Part shown: piece by piece, positions 36,077 through 45,060 of the stretch
Layout: each line of letters starts with the position of its first letter
Position numbering within the stretch: the stretch's first letter is position 1
NCBI RefSeq assembly: GCF_000299035.1
Contig: NZ_JH921517.1
Span: 1-51,306 of the forward strand
Length of the DNA: 51,306 bases
Direction of reading: 5' to 3'
Source: Bacillus bingmayongensis
GTDB taxonomy: Bacteria > Bacillota > Bacilli > Bacillales > Bacillaceae_G
Position numbers and translations under genes: made by a program
The notes under the pieces: generated by a model
Told to the model about the DNA's origin: nothing
The model's input: only the letters and a program-made list of their open reading frames with translations
The model's database searches: none

Positions 36077-36901
36077 GTTTACTTCAAATGATTTTAAGTT
36101 ATCGCGACGAAGTTTATCTTTTTCTGCATCAGATTTTTTGAAGTTGTAATCATATAGAGCACCTTCCCAATCGCCGTACATTGGGTTAGGGAAAATAATA
36201 AATTTTTCGCCAAATTGTGCTTTTGTTTCTTCGACTGTTTGATTGCGATCTTTTACAGATTTTCCATCAAATCCAGTGAAGTCGGATAAGTTGTCACCAA
36301 AGAATAGGACGATATCGTGCGATTGTGAAACAAGTTCACGACGCTTTTCTTTCCCTTTTTCTTTCGGATCTTGTAGTAAAATATGTTCTTTTGTTGCTTG
36401 CGGAGCACCAACGCGCTCAAGATTTTTAATTGTTGCATCTAATTGATTTGTTTTACGGTTTGAAACGTAGTAGATGTCTACACCTTTAGACTCCGTATAT
36501 TTTAAGAAATCAATTGCACCAGGAAGAGCTTCTGCTTCTGCTTTATTAATCCACTCATCCCATTTATAAGGATAACCCTTTCCTTCTTTCACAGTCATCG
36601 CTTGGTGAGGGCTGTTATCTAAAACAGTTTCATCTAAATCTAGTACAATTGCTGGTTTTTTGCTTGTACCTTTTGCAAGAGCTGCATCAAGTTTTAACTG
36701 ACCAATATTGTATCCTTGATAGTATAACGCTTTTGTTTCACCGGCTGTTTGGAACCATAAATCAGCCATTAGCTGCTGGTCTGTTAATTTTACTTTCTCT
36801 TCTTTTGCCACAGTTTTCTCAGCTGTTCCTGAACATGCTACAAGCGATGTAGAGAGAACGGCTACAGATAATAAAGTGGTAATACCCCTTTTCATCTTCA
36901 T
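36071..36901 (-). CDS. Class C acid phosphatase lipoprotein (5'-nucleotidase P4 type)
   Basis: 276-residue HAD-superfamily phosphatase anchored outside the membrane by a lipobox ending at C23 (SLVAC). Catalytic aspartates are D88 and D90 in VLDLDETVLDNS. The motif YVSNRK near 137 and FFGDNLSDF near 192 complete the active site. Family members release phosphate from nucleotides and other monophosphates for uptake. AAGGAGG lies before the ATG. Monocistronic. Confidence 0.93.
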   Translation of the reverse strand: MKMKRGITTLLSVAVLSTSLVACSGTAEKTVAKEEKVKLTDQQLMADLWFQTAGETKALYYQGYNIGQLKLDAALAKGTSKKPAIVLDLDETVLDNSPHQAMTVKEGKGYPYKWDEWINKAEAEALPGAIDFLKYTESKGVDIYYVSNRKTNQLDATIKNLERVGAPQATKEHILLQDPKEKGKEKRRELVSQSHDIVLFFGDNLSDFTGFDGKSVKDRNQTVEETKAQFGEKFIIFPNPMYGDWEGALYDYNFKKSDAEKDKLRRDNLKSFEVNK

Positions 36902-37288
36902 ATGTATCCTCCTTGATGTAATTAAATCCTTTAATATTATATATTAAAAGATAATGTTTTTTGTGATATTTTTTATGCATTTTTGCATATTGTTCTTCGT
37001 ATATACAGTAGTATGCCCTATTTCAGTATAATGAGTAAGGGACACGCTGTTTGTTTTGTGAATTATATTTGTCAAAATGACAATTATAATTGACAAAAAG
37101 TTTTTTGTAATTTACAATTTTAACTAAATAAAACAAATGGTGGATGGTAAAGGTAGAAGAATATATAATATTAATTTTAAAATCTCATTATAAAAATTAA
37201 TGAATTCACATGTGTTACAATATTTTGCCTATATTCAACATACCATTTAGAAGATTGTAAGAATGGTGAAAAAGGGGAGGGATTGTAT
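36902..37288. other. Gene-free AT-rich stretch with TTGTCA repeats
   Basis: Divergent promoter region of the phosphatase and the ABC exporter. At 37068-37098 TTGTCA, TGACAA and TTGACAA follow one another, the first two as a perfect inverted repeat around AAA. No coding frame or terminator was seen. The TTGACA-like copies could be -35 elements or an operator. Confidence 0.5.
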
Positions 37289-38173
37289 TTGAGTTTACAA
37301 ATTCAAAACTTAACGAAAATATTCGGCGAATCAAAGGCAGTCAATCAATTGCAAATTTCATTACCAAAAGGTGAAGTGTTAGGACTACTTGGCCGAAATG
37401 GTGCAGGGAAAACGACAACAATTAAAATGCTCCTTGGGTTATTAACTCCTAATAAAGGTTCTATTACATGGGACGGAAAAGCAATTTCTCAGAGCGGTGT
37501 AACAATTGGTTACCTTCCAGAAGAAAGAGGATTGTATACAAAAAGTAGAGTGATAGATCAACTTCGCTATTTCGGTAGATTAGAAGGAATGACGAAAAAA
37601 GAAGTAGACCGTGCGATTGATCGTTGGTTAGAAAAACTAGCAATCCCGGAATATAAATATAAAACGGCGGGAGAACTTTCAAAAGGAAATCAGCAAAAAA
37701 TCCAATTAATTGCTGCGCTTCTTCACGATCCAGAGCTTCTTATTTTAGATGAGCCATTTAGCGGACTTGATCCTGTTAATGCTGGTATGTTAGCGAATAT
37801 TATTGAAGAACAAGTCCAAAAAGGAAAAACAATTATTTTATCAAGCCACCGTATGGAACAAGTGGAAGCGTTTTGCCAGCATGTTTGCATTTTAAAGAAA
37901 GGTGAAGCAGTTGTAGAAGGGCAGCTAAGCGACATTAAGAAAGAATACGGTTTTCGTAATTTAACAATTGAAGATGTGGTAGAAAATGAACAGGCATTGC
38001 AAGCATTAAATATTTCGTACGAAAAACAACAGGGACTGCTTTATGTGAAAGTTCATGATGATGCAGAAGCCTTAACGATTTTACAGAAGTTACAAGGACA
38101 AGGTGTGAGCTTAAGGCAATTTAAAATGCTAGAGCCGACACTAAACGAAATATTTGTGGAAAGGGCGAAATAA
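37289..38173 (+). CDS. ABC transporter ATP-binding protein, NatA-like
   Basis: 294 residues. Walker A GRNGAGKTT (about 37-45), signature LSKGNQQKIQLIAAL, Walker B LLILDEPFSGLDP and SSHRM. Start at the second TTG (37289), eight bases after GGGGAGGG. The C-terminal third resembles YhaQ/NatA ATPases, which end with a domain that contacts the permease. The permease gene begins two bases after the stop. Members of this type export sodium or toxic compounds; the substrate here is unknown. Confidence 0.92.
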   Translation: MSLQIQNLTKIFGESKAVNQLQISLPKGEVLGLLGRNGAGKTTTIKMLLGLLTPNKGSITWDGKAISQSGVTIGYLPEERGLYTKSRVIDQLRYFGRLEGMTKKEVDRAIDRWLEKLAIPEYKYKTAGELSKGNQQKIQLIAALLHDPELLILDEPFSGLDPVNAGMLANIIEEQVQKGKTIILSSHRMEQVEAFCQHVCILKKGEAVVEGQLSDIKKEYGFRNLTIEDVVENEQALQALNISYEKQQGLLYVKVHDDAEALTILQKLQGQGVSLRQFKMLEPTLNEIFVERAK

Positions 38174-38175
38174 CA

Positions 38176-39396
38176 ATGCGTAAATTTTCTCATGTATTTT
38201 CATTTTATTTTAGGGAATCATTTCTATCTAAAAAATCTTTGATTACGAGTGCCGTTTTATTTTTAATTGTGTTTGGGATCGTAGCGTTTACCCATTTTAC
38301 TGCTGATAAAGATAAAGGGAAAGATAAAATCGCAGTGGTAACAGAAAGTACTATATATAAAGTACAAGAAAGTGATTTAACTAAATTAATCCCGTCAGCT
38401 AAAGTAACTGTGGCAAAAAAAGATGAATTTAATGCGTTACGTAAGCAAGTGGAAGAGGGAGACTTAGACGGTTTATTCCGTATTACAGAAAAGAATGGCA
38501 TTCCCGAAGTTACGTATATGTATAGTGGCTTTCCAAGTCAGTCAACATCTACGCTTATAGCAAGTTATTTGAAGGAGCAGTACACGGCAGTAATGATTGA
38601 AAAAAATAATGTATCTCCGGAAGTAGCGAAACAATTACAAATAGAAATTCCTATGAAGCAAGAGGCAATAAAAGATCGGGCATCTTCCTTTGGTATCGGT
38701 TATGCATTTTCGTTTGCGTTGTATATGTTTATTATCTCGTTTGGAAATGCGATTGGGACAACAATTGCATCTGAAAAAGCATCACGTGTTATGGAACTTA
38801 TGCTTCCAAAAGTAAAACCGCTTACGATGATGTATGCGAAAATTTTAGCTGTTGTAGCTACAGCTTTATTACAAATTGCTGTACTTGCTTGTGGATTTAT
38901 CATTCCGTATTTATTAGGATGGGTTGATTTAAATAATGCTTCAATATTTGGACTTTCTTTAGATTTTTCAACTTTAGATACATTAGTAATCAGTATGTTT
39001 ATTATCTACTTTATTACAGGATATTTACTATATGCGATGTTATATGCAGCGGCTGGAGCAGTTGTATCTAAGTTAGAAGATTTACAATCAGTTGCATTGC
39101 CGATTACATTTTTAGGTATGGGAGCATTCTTCATTAGTATGAAGTCGCTATTTGATCCAAATAGTACACTGGTTTTAATCAGTTCCTATATTCCATTCTT
39201 TACACCGATGGTTACGTTCTCGCGCGTTGTAGCTGGTGAAGCAGGAGCGTTAGAGGTTAGCGTTACATTAGCAATTTTAGTTGTAACAATTTTAATTATT
39301 AATTGGATTGCCAGCCGCATTTTCGTTAATGGTGTTATGAATTACTCTGATAAAGTGAAATTTAAAGATTTAGCTAAATTTATTAAGCGTCAATAA
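38176..39396 (+). CDS. ABC-2 type permease, NatB/YhaP-like
   Basis: 406-residue membrane subunit for the ATPase just upstream. One N-terminal helix (residues 23-40) is followed by an extracellular domain of about 130 residues and five or six C-terminal helices. This is the NatB arrangement. EKASRVMELMLPKVKP near 200 is the typical cytoplasmic coupling segment. The pair forms one transcription unit ending in a hairpin. Confidence 0.92.
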   Translation: MRKFSHVFSFYFRESFLSKKSLITSAVLFLIVFGIVAFTHFTADKDKGKDKIAVVTESTIYKVQESDLTKLIPSAKVTVAKKDEFNALRKQVEEGDLDGLFRITEKNGIPEVTYMYSGFPSQSTSTLIASYLKEQYTAVMIEKNNVSPEVAKQLQIEIPMKQEAIKDRASSFGIGYAFSFALYMFIISFGNAIGTTIASEKASRVMELMLPKVKPLTMMYAKILAVVATALLQIAVLACGFIIPYLLGWVDLNNASIFGLSLDFSTLDTLVISMFIIYFITGYLLYAMLYAAAGAVVSKLEDLQSVALPITFLGMGAFFISMKSLFDPNSTLVLISSYIPFFTPMVTFSRVVAGEAGALEVSVTLAILVVTILIINWIASRIFVNGVMNYSDKVKFKDLAKFIKRQ

Positions 39397-39397
39397 G

Positions 39398-39439
39398 AAG
39401 AAAAAGTATGATTCTCTAAGGGAATCATGCTTTTTCTTT
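39398..39439 (+). terminator. Terminator after the Nat-type exporter
   Basis: AGAAAAAGtATGATTC pairs with GAATCATgCTTTTTCT, T-rich end. Confidence 0.88.
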
Positions 39440-39513
39440 ATGCACAAATAAGAAATAGTATATAATAGTATGTATCGTCTTTTGATAGAATGAATGTAAA
39501 GGAGGGTGTGCAG

Positions 39514-39945
39514 ATGGGAATTAGTAGCCGTTTTACAGTAGGTGTTCATATGTTAACGTTACTTGCGATAGATCGAAACTCTCGCTGTACCTCTGAATGG
39601 ATTGCTGGTAGTGTGAATACAAATCCAGTTGTGATTCGCCGCATTACAGGAATGTTGAAGAGAGCGGGGCTTGTTGATGTCCAAGCCGGAAAAGGTGGTA
39701 CATCACTTGCTCGTGATTTAGATGAAATTACATTACTTGATGTATATAAAGCAGTGGAAGTAGTGGAAGAAGGACATCTATTTTCTTTCCATGAGAATCC
39801 CAACATTGAATGTCCAGTAGGAGCTAATATTCAATCAGTATTAGAAATTATATTGATGCAAGCGCAGGAAGCAATGGAAAATGTACTTGCGAATGTAACA
39901 GTCCAGCAGCTTGTTACAAACTTACAATCGAAAATTCAAAAATAA
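39514..39945 (+). CDS. Rrf2 family transcriptional regulator, YwnA-like
   Basis: 143-residue regulator with an N-terminal winged helix (ADR region TSEWIAGSVNTNPVVIRRI, residues 27-45, then GGTSLARDLDEITLLDV). Only one cysteine is seen after the DNA-binding domain (C105), so an iron-sulfur cluster as in IscR or NsrR is unlikely; that fits the YwnA subgroup. ATG 39514 follows AAGGAGGGTGTGCAG. Its target is unknown. Confidence 0.88.
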   Translation: MGISSRFTVGVHMLTLLAIDRNSRCTSEWIAGSVNTNPVVIRRITGMLKRAGLVDVQAGKGGTSLARDLDEITLLDVYKAVEVVEEGHLFSFHENPNIECPVGANIQSVLEIILMQAQEAMENVLANVTVQQLVTNLQSKIQK

Positions 39946-39980
39946 AAAAGCGAGCCTCATATAAAAAGGCTCGCTTTTTT
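39945..39980. terminator. Bidirectional terminator
   Basis: AAAAAAGCGAGCC/GGCTCGCTTTTTT between convergent genes. Confidence 0.93.
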
Positions 39981-40002
39981 ATTTTCAGAAAGGATGAAAA
40001 AT

Positions 40003-40668
40003 CTATTTTTCAGTATTTAATACGAATTTCCCAACAATGGCAGCAACGATACCACCAAGAATTGGAGCAACAATAAATACCCATAATTGAGATACAGCTT
40101 CTCCGCCAGCAAATAAAGCTGGTGCTAGGCTACGTGCAGGGTTAACTGAAGTTCCTGTTAATGGAATACCTAGTAAGTGAACTAACACTAATGTGAAACC
40201 GATTACTAATCCAGCTAACTGTGCATTACCCTTTTTACCTGTTACAGCAATAATTACTAAAATAAAGACGAATGTTAAAACAAATTCAACTAAGAAAGAT
40301 CCTGATAATCCAAGTTTTCCAAAACCATTTTGCCCTAAGTTATCTAAAGACATATTAGAAGATTTTAAAATCGTTACTAATGTTGCAGTTCCTAATAAAC
40401 CACCTAAAACTTGAGCTAATAAATAACAGCTAAGCTCCATAGCATTCATTCGTTTGTTTACAAACATGGCAATTGATACTGCCGGGTTTACATGACATCC
40501 AGAAATTGTTCCAATGCTATATGCCATAGCAACAATTGATAATCCGAAAGCCATTGCGATTCCTAAAATTCCAATTCCTTCAATTCCGCCACCTAAAACA
40601 GCAGTTCCAGTTCCGAATAATACAAGTACAAAAGTACCAATAAACTCAGCAATTCCTTTTTTTAGCAT
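40003..40668 (-). CDS. Aquaporin / MIP family channel
   Basis: 221-residue six-helix channel with both NPA boxes: HVNPAVS near residue 60 and SVNPARS near 175. The arginine after the second NPA is present. Short loops and an FGTGTAVLGGG start suggest an AqpZ-like water channel rather than a glycerol facilitator, but selectivity is inferred. The start is ATG 40668 with AAGGAGGAAAATT upstream. Alone between terminators. Confidence 0.92.
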   Translation of the reverse strand: MLKKGIAEFIGTFVLVLFGTGTAVLGGGIEGIGILGIAMAFGLSIVAMAYSIGTISGCHVNPAVSIAMFVNKRMNAMELSCYLLAQVLGGLLGTATLVTILKSSNMSLDNLGQNGFGKLGLSGSFLVEFVLTFVFILVIIAVTGKKGNAQLAGLVIGFTLVLVHLLGIPLTGTSVNPARSLAPALFAGGEAVSQLWVFIVAPILGGIVAAIVGKFVLNTEK

Positions 40669-40798
40669 AATTTTCCTCCTTAAAATGTGCATGAGAACGT
40701 ATTGTAACATAGAATGATGCTGTTCTAATTATAAATAAGGAATAAAAAATATTCCGATTAAATAAACAATAAAGGTTTGTGCAATTTCGATTGCATGA

Positions 40799-40835
40799 AA
40801 AAAAACATGGTTCTCCTTTAAGAACCATGCTTTTT
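40799..40835 (-). terminator. Terminator of the EamA-type exporter gene
   Basis: ATGGTTCT/AGAACCAT stem with A and T flanks; symmetric enough to act in both directions. Confidence 0.85.
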
Positions 40836-40845
40836 CAACTTTCTG

Positions 40846-41811
40846 CTATGCTGTTTTCTTCTGCCGTGCAACCGGAACAGACCGATTCAAAATACTATTT
40901 GCGACCATTCCAACCATAATGATAATCATCCCAATAAGAGAGAGCCCGCTAGGGAACGAACCATTTAAGAAAATGATTTCACCAAGAACAGTAAATACCA
41001 TTGTTCCAGCTTGTGTTGCTTCGACAGCTCCTAGTAATGCGAGATTATTTTTCGCTAAATCTGTAGCAAAGAAAAATGTCATTGTCGCAATAACGCCTGA
41101 GCATAGTGCTAATAAAAAACCTTGGAGCATTTGACTAGATGTTGGAATGCCTGTTGCCACAAAACCGTATATTCCAAGAATAATTGCTATAGGCAGACTA
41201 CCGATTGCCATTCCTAATACACGCTGGAATGTATCAAGGCGTCCTCCTACATCCTCCATCATTTTTCGATTACCAAATGGATATAAGAAAGCTGCGAGGA
41301 CAACAGGAAGAACCCCAGATATAAATTGAGAAGCTGTAATATGTCCAGCTTCTGTTGCCTGCATGCAAATGACACCGATTAAAATGAAAAGTGATACGTA
41401 TAAACTGCGAAGTGGGATTTTTCCCCGCACGCGTTTTGTACCTGTTTTTGTTTCAATCGTAATAAAAAATAATGGCGATAGTAGCAAGCCAGCGAATATT
41501 GTAATTTGCCAAGTCCCTGCAACAAGCCAAGCTGGAGAAAAGACAGCAGCAAAGCTTAATAAAGAATAAAAGCCGATGCCCGCTAGAGATCCCCATCCTA
41601 GCCATGCAAAAGGATGTTTTCGCATTTCTGACCATAAGGGCCCGAGGTTTTTGCGAAATAAAACGATAAGGAATAAAATAGGAAGAGCGAATAAAAAGCG
41701 GAAGGAAGCAGTCCAAGCCCAGCTTGTTCCGGATACATTCATCGCTCTGTTAATAATAAAGGTTGCAGAAAAAAAGGCTGATGATAAAATACCTAATAAT
41801 ATTGCACGCAT
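40846..41811 (-). CDS. Multidrug resistance efflux transporter, DMT/EamA type
   Basis: 321-residue protein with ten predicted membrane helices in two EmrE-like halves, ending VARQKKTA. It starts MRAILLGILSSAFFSATFII; a longer frame to 41865 has no ribosome binding site. The family exports drugs or metabolites by proton antiport. The XRE-cupin regulator is transcribed in the opposite direction from a shared 104-base region with a perfect palindrome, so it is the likely controller. Confidence 0.88.
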   Translation of the reverse strand: MRAILLGILSSAFFSATFIINRAMNVSGTSWAWTASFRFLFALPILFLIVLFRKNLGPLWSEMRKHPFAWLGWGSLAGIGFYSLLSFAAVFSPAWLVAGTWQITIFAGLLLSPLFFITIETKTGTKRVRGKIPLRSLYVSLFILIGVICMQATEAGHITASQFISGVLPVVLAAFLYPFGNRKMMEDVGGRLDTFQRVLGMAIGSLPIAIILGIYGFVATGIPTSSQMLQGFLLALCSGVIATMTFFFATDLAKNNLALLGAVEATQAGTMVFTVLGEIIFLNGSFPSGLSLIGMIIIMVGMVANSILNRSVPVARQKKTA

Positions 41812-41842
41812 GATGTATAGCGCTCCTTTCAAAAACTGAACA

Positions 41843-41868
41843 TTTATGTATAGTATAATATACATAAA
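41843..41868. promoter_or_regulatory. Perfect palindrome between divergent exporter and XRE genes
   Basis: TTTATGTATA (41843-41852), spacer GTATAA, TATACATAAA (41859-41868). Ten-base perfect arms in the shared promoter region. It overlaps TATAAT-like sequence, so binding would block RNA polymerase. Likely operator of the XRE-cupin regulator. Confidence 0.6.
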
Positions 41869-41915
41869 ATAAATAAAAGTAAAATATTTTATACTTTAAG
41901 GTGGTTTTGTTACTT

Positions 41916-42488
41916 ATGAAAGAAAAAGAGGATATGCAAACAAAAGAAGTTATTCAGCAAGTTGGTCAGTTATTACGACAAATTCGTAATGAACAAAAAC
42001 TAAGTTTAGAAGAATTGGCACAAAAAACAGGGGTCAGTAAATTAACATTAGGAAAAATTGAAAGAGGTGAAACGAATCCAACATTAGCTGTCATTTGGAA
42101 AATTACGAAAGGGCTATCTATTCCTTTATCTAGGCTAATGGTTGTTGGAGAACCGGTAGCTATTTCACGATCTGGGGAAGGTTTTGCGGTAGACGCAGGA
42201 CAGGCATGGCGGTTAGAAACAATGTTTCGGTATACGAAAGAAACTGGCATGGAGATGCATCGTGCTTGTTTAAGACCACAAAGTATTTATGAGCCAGAGT
42301 CTCACCATGAAGGGGCAATTGAACTAGTTACAGTTATGAAAGGACAAGTTGCTATTCAAGTTGAAAATGATGTGTATGAATTAAATGAATTTGATTCGAT
42401 TCAGTTTGAGGCAAATAAAAAGCATAGTTACAAAAATGCTGGAGATGAGATTGCTGTTTTACATTTAACGATGAAGTATTCTTCATGA
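41916..42488 (+). CDS. XRE family regulator with C-terminal cupin domain
   Basis: 190 residues. Helix-turn-helix SLEELAQKTGVSKLTLGKIE (about 30-49) and a cupin sensor domain from about 100 (HHEGAIELVTVMKGQVAI, NEFDSIQFEANKKHSYKN). Start chosen at ATG 41916 after AAGGTGG, though GTG 41901 and ATG 41934 are possible. Such regulators bind a small ligand in the cupin and control adjacent transporters or catabolic genes. Divergent from the EamA-type exporter. Confidence 0.88.
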   Translation: MKEKEDMQTKEVIQQVGQLLRQIRNEQKLSLEELAQKTGVSKLTLGKIERGETNPTLAVIWKITKGLSIPLSRLMVVGEPVAISRSGEGFAVDAGQAWRLETMFRYTKETGMEMHRACLRPQSIYEPESHHEGAIELVTVMKGQVAIQVENDVYELNEFDSIQFEANKKHSYKNAGDEIAVLHLTMKYSS

Positions 42489-42659
42489 GTATAAAAGAAG
42501 GGAGGGCTTGTAGAGAAGTGCTCCTTTTTTCTATGGGTTTAGAGCTGCATTTAGAAAACTGTATGTTTCGAATCACTACTATTGTGTTATTTAGTGTTTG
42601 TGTATTTTAATAAATACTCGTTAGAAAAAGTTCTTTATAAAATAGAAATAAGATGAAAG

Positions 42660-42689
42660 AAAGGCACCGATTGGGCAACGGTGCCTTTT
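42660..42689 (-). terminator. pspC terminator
   Basis: AAAGGCACCG/CGGTGCCTTT stem; acts toward the left, with a T-rich run on the minus strand. Confidence 0.85.
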
Positions 42690-42873
42690 AGTAAGAACGT
42701 GGCATAAGCAATAAACAAACAAGGTAAGCTAAAAAACCTGTTCCGAAACATAGAATCGCAATAACCCAAAGAATACGAATCATACTAGCGCTTATATCGA
42801 AATATTCTCCTAAACCACCGCATACACCAAATAAAACCTTATCTGTTTCAGATCTACGTAGCTTTTTTTCCAT
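42688..42873 (-). CDS. PspC domain protein
   Basis: 61-residue protein, almost entirely one PspC domain: basic start MEKKLRRSETDKVLFGVCGG, then LGEYFDISASMIRILWV and a hydrophobic helix to LLLMPRSY. Members of this family sit in the membrane and take part in envelope-stress responses. GGAGAGGATTTTATA precedes the ATG. Monocistronic. Confidence 0.9.
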   Translation of the reverse strand: MEKKLRRSETDKVLFGVCGGLGEYFDISASMIRILWVIAILCFGTGFLAYLVCLLLMPRSY

Positions 42874-43029
42874 TATAAAATCCTCTCCTTTTTAATCACC
42901 ATGTTGTTTTTTATGTATTGGTGATTCTTTATACTTTTATCTTACATGGAAAAGAATATGGAAACTATCGAATTATATTACATTTTTCTGAAAGGAGATT
43001 ACATTTTTGTAAGACATTTTTGATGAATG

Positions 43030-43129
43030 TGCACCTAAAAGAAAGAGGGAAAGCAGATTTTTATCGTTTTAACCGAGAAGACCTCCTCCTCTAAACGAAG
43101 TGAAGGTGGGGGTAGTTCAATTAGGTGCA
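43030..43129. repeat. 100-bp inverted-repeat element
   Basis: Outer arms TGCACCTAA (43030-43038) and TTAGGTGCA (43121-43129) enclose an inner G/C-rich hairpin (ACCTCCTCCT at 43081-43090 with AGGTGGGGGT at 43104-43113, one mismatch and G-T pairs). The 3' arm shares AAGGTGGGGGTA with the reverse of the hairpin at 21628. It resembles a MITE-like or IS200/IS605-derived remnant, which is inference. It separates kimA's 3' end from pspC. Confidence 0.6.
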
Positions 43130-43137
43130 AAGTGTTT

Positions 43138-44961
43138 TTATTTTCGAAATCGATAAGGAACAGTTGTGACAATGACGTTTTTCTTATACAAAAGATAAAC
43201 GCGTAGTAATACGCTTGATTGATTGTGCAAAATGTTATGCCAGTTCTTTTTGGTAATGAATTGAGGAATTAAAACTGTAACAAAACGGTTGTTCTCTAGC
43301 GCTTTATGTTGAATAATCGTAATTAATTTTGCAATAGGTCTCATTAAGCTTCGGTAAGATGAGACAAATGTAACAAGACGAATGTTCGGTTGCCATTCTT
43401 TCCATTTTTCTTGCATGCGTAGTTCACTTTCTTTATCAAAAGCGACATATACAGCAATAACTTGATCGCTAATCGTTTCTGCGTAGTTAATTGATTGTCC
43501 GACTACCTTCGTAATGCCAGCAATAGGAACAATCACGACATTACCAGTTAGCTTCTCAGGAATTTCATTAAAACTGACCCTTAACTGTTCTCCTACCGCA
43601 ACATAATGATTATGTATGCGATGGAATATGAAAACAATGATAGGTAGGAAGATAAGGATAGACCATACTTGTGCAAATTTTGTAATAAAGAAAATAAAAA
43701 GCACAGTTAATGAAATAAGGGCACCTAATAAGTTTGTTAGTAATCTTGGCCCCCAACCTTTTGGTTTTTCCCGTATCCATTTTATAATCATCCCTGTTTG
43801 TGACAATGTAAAAGGTATAAAAACGCCCACTGCATATAGCGGAATTAATTGTTCGGTCTTACCTTGAAAGGCCATAATTAAAAGGATAGAACTGATGCCT
43901 AATGTAATAATTCCATTCGAATATCCTAAGCGATCTCCACGCATTAAATACATACGCGGCATATATTTATCTGATGCTAAATTAAAAGCTAACAGTGGAA
44001 ATGCTGAAAAACCTGTATTGGCAGCTAATACTAAAATAAGTGCCGTTGTTCCTTGAATAAAGTAGTATACAAAGTTTCTTCCAAAAATATTAGAAGCAAT
44101 TTGAGAAACCACTGTTTCATTATGTTTTGGGGAAATTCCGTACCAATACGCTAAAAATGTAATACCGGTAAATAAAATGGCTAGAATTATACCCATGATG
44201 ACGAGTGTTTTTGCTGCATTTTTCGCAGCAGGTTCTTTAAAGTTTGGAATTGCATTCGAGATAGCTTCTACTCCTGTTAAGGCAGAACAACCAGATGAAA
44301 ATGCTTTTAACAACAAGAACAGTGTAATGCCAGGTACGACAGTCCCGATTGGTGTATGTAAATTGACAGGAACTTGTCCAGAAGTAATTTTAAAAATACC
44401 AACAATAATTAAAACAACAAGTGCGAAAACAAAGAGATAGACAGGATACGCTAAAACCGATGCTGATTCAGTTACACCTCGTAGGTTTAAAATTGTAATA
44501 AACAAAACAAGTATGACTGCAATTGGAACGGTATATGTGTGCAACGCCGGAAATGCTGATGTAATAGCATCGGTTCCAGCAGAAACACTTACGGCTACAG
44601 TAAGAATGTAATCAACAAGTAGTGATCCTCCCGCAATGAGCCCGGCATTTGTACCTAAATTTGTTTTTGAAACAACATAAGCACCGCCCCCATGGGGATA
44701 GGAATAAATGATTTGCCTGTACGATAGAATAAGCGCTGTTAATAAGACTAAAACCCCAATTGCGATGGGAATGGAATACCAAAAAGCAATTGCTCCAAAA
44801 GTAGCAAGAACAATTAAAATTTGTTCAGTTCCGTAAGCGACAGAAGAAAGGGCATCAGAAGACAGGATAGCGAGTGCCTTAAGTTTATTTAATTTTTGTT
44901 CTCCTAGTGCTGTTGATTTGAGTGGCCTACCGATTAAAAATCGTTTGAAGGTCGAAAACAT
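43138..44961 (-). CDS. kimA: Potassium importer KimA-like, APC superfamily
   Basis: 607 residues, the same length as B. subtilis KimA (formerly YdaO). Twelve helices are followed by a cytoplasmic domain from about 460 (VVIVPIAGITKVV, FVTVLIPQFITKKNWH). Conserved segments include SSDALSSVAYGTEQIL near 35, YPHGGGAYVVSK and GVEAISNAIPNF. KimA is a high-affinity proton-potassium importer that c-di-AMP inhibits. Start at ATG 44961; an upstream frame to 45021 has no support. In B. subtilis the gene carries a c-di-AMP riboswitch. None is recognisable here. Confidence 0.9.
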   Translation of the reverse strand: MFSTFKRFLIGRPLKSTALGEQKLNKLKALAILSSDALSSVAYGTEQILIVLATFGAIAFWYSIPIAIGVLVLLTALILSYRQIIYSYPHGGGAYVVSKTNLGTNAGLIAGGSLLVDYILTVAVSVSAGTDAITSAFPALHTYTVPIAVILVLFITILNLRGVTESASVLAYPVYLFVFALVVLIIVGIFKITSGQVPVNLHTPIGTVVPGITLFLLLKAFSSGCSALTGVEAISNAIPNFKEPAAKNAAKTLVIMGIILAILFTGITFLAYWYGISPKHNETVVSQIASNIFGRNFVYYFIQGTTALILVLAANTGFSAFPLLAFNLASDKYMPRMYLMRGDRLGYSNGIITLGISSILLIMAFQGKTEQLIPLYAVGVFIPFTLSQTGMIIKWIREKPKGWGPRLLTNLLGALISLTVLFIFFITKFAQVWSILIFLPIIVFIFHRIHNHYVAVGEQLRVSFNEIPEKLTGNVVIVPIAGITKVVGQSINYAETISDQVIAVYVAFDKESELRMQEKWKEWQPNIRLVTFVSSYRSLMRPIAKLITIIQHKALENNRFVTVLIPQFITKKNWHNILHNQSSVLLRVYLLYKKNVIVTTVPYRFRK

Positions 44962-44964
44962 AAT

Positions 44965-45043
44965 GACACCACCAATACATAAAATTTTGTGTACAAAGCG
45001 GAGTGTTATGAATACATACATTCCTACCTGGTAGTATTGGCGG
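44965..45043 (-). promoter_or_regulatory. kimA leader able to sequester the ribosome binding site
   Basis: On the minus strand CCGCCAATAC (45043-45034) can pair with GTATTGGTGG (44978-44969), ten pairs with one G-T, 55 bases apart. The second arm includes the GGTGG Shine-Dalgarno sequence just before ATG 44961. The leader could therefore fold to block translation. TATTCATAA also occurs twice in the leader as a direct repeat. Confidence 0.5.
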
Positions 45044-45060
45044 TTTTATGAATAATCTCT

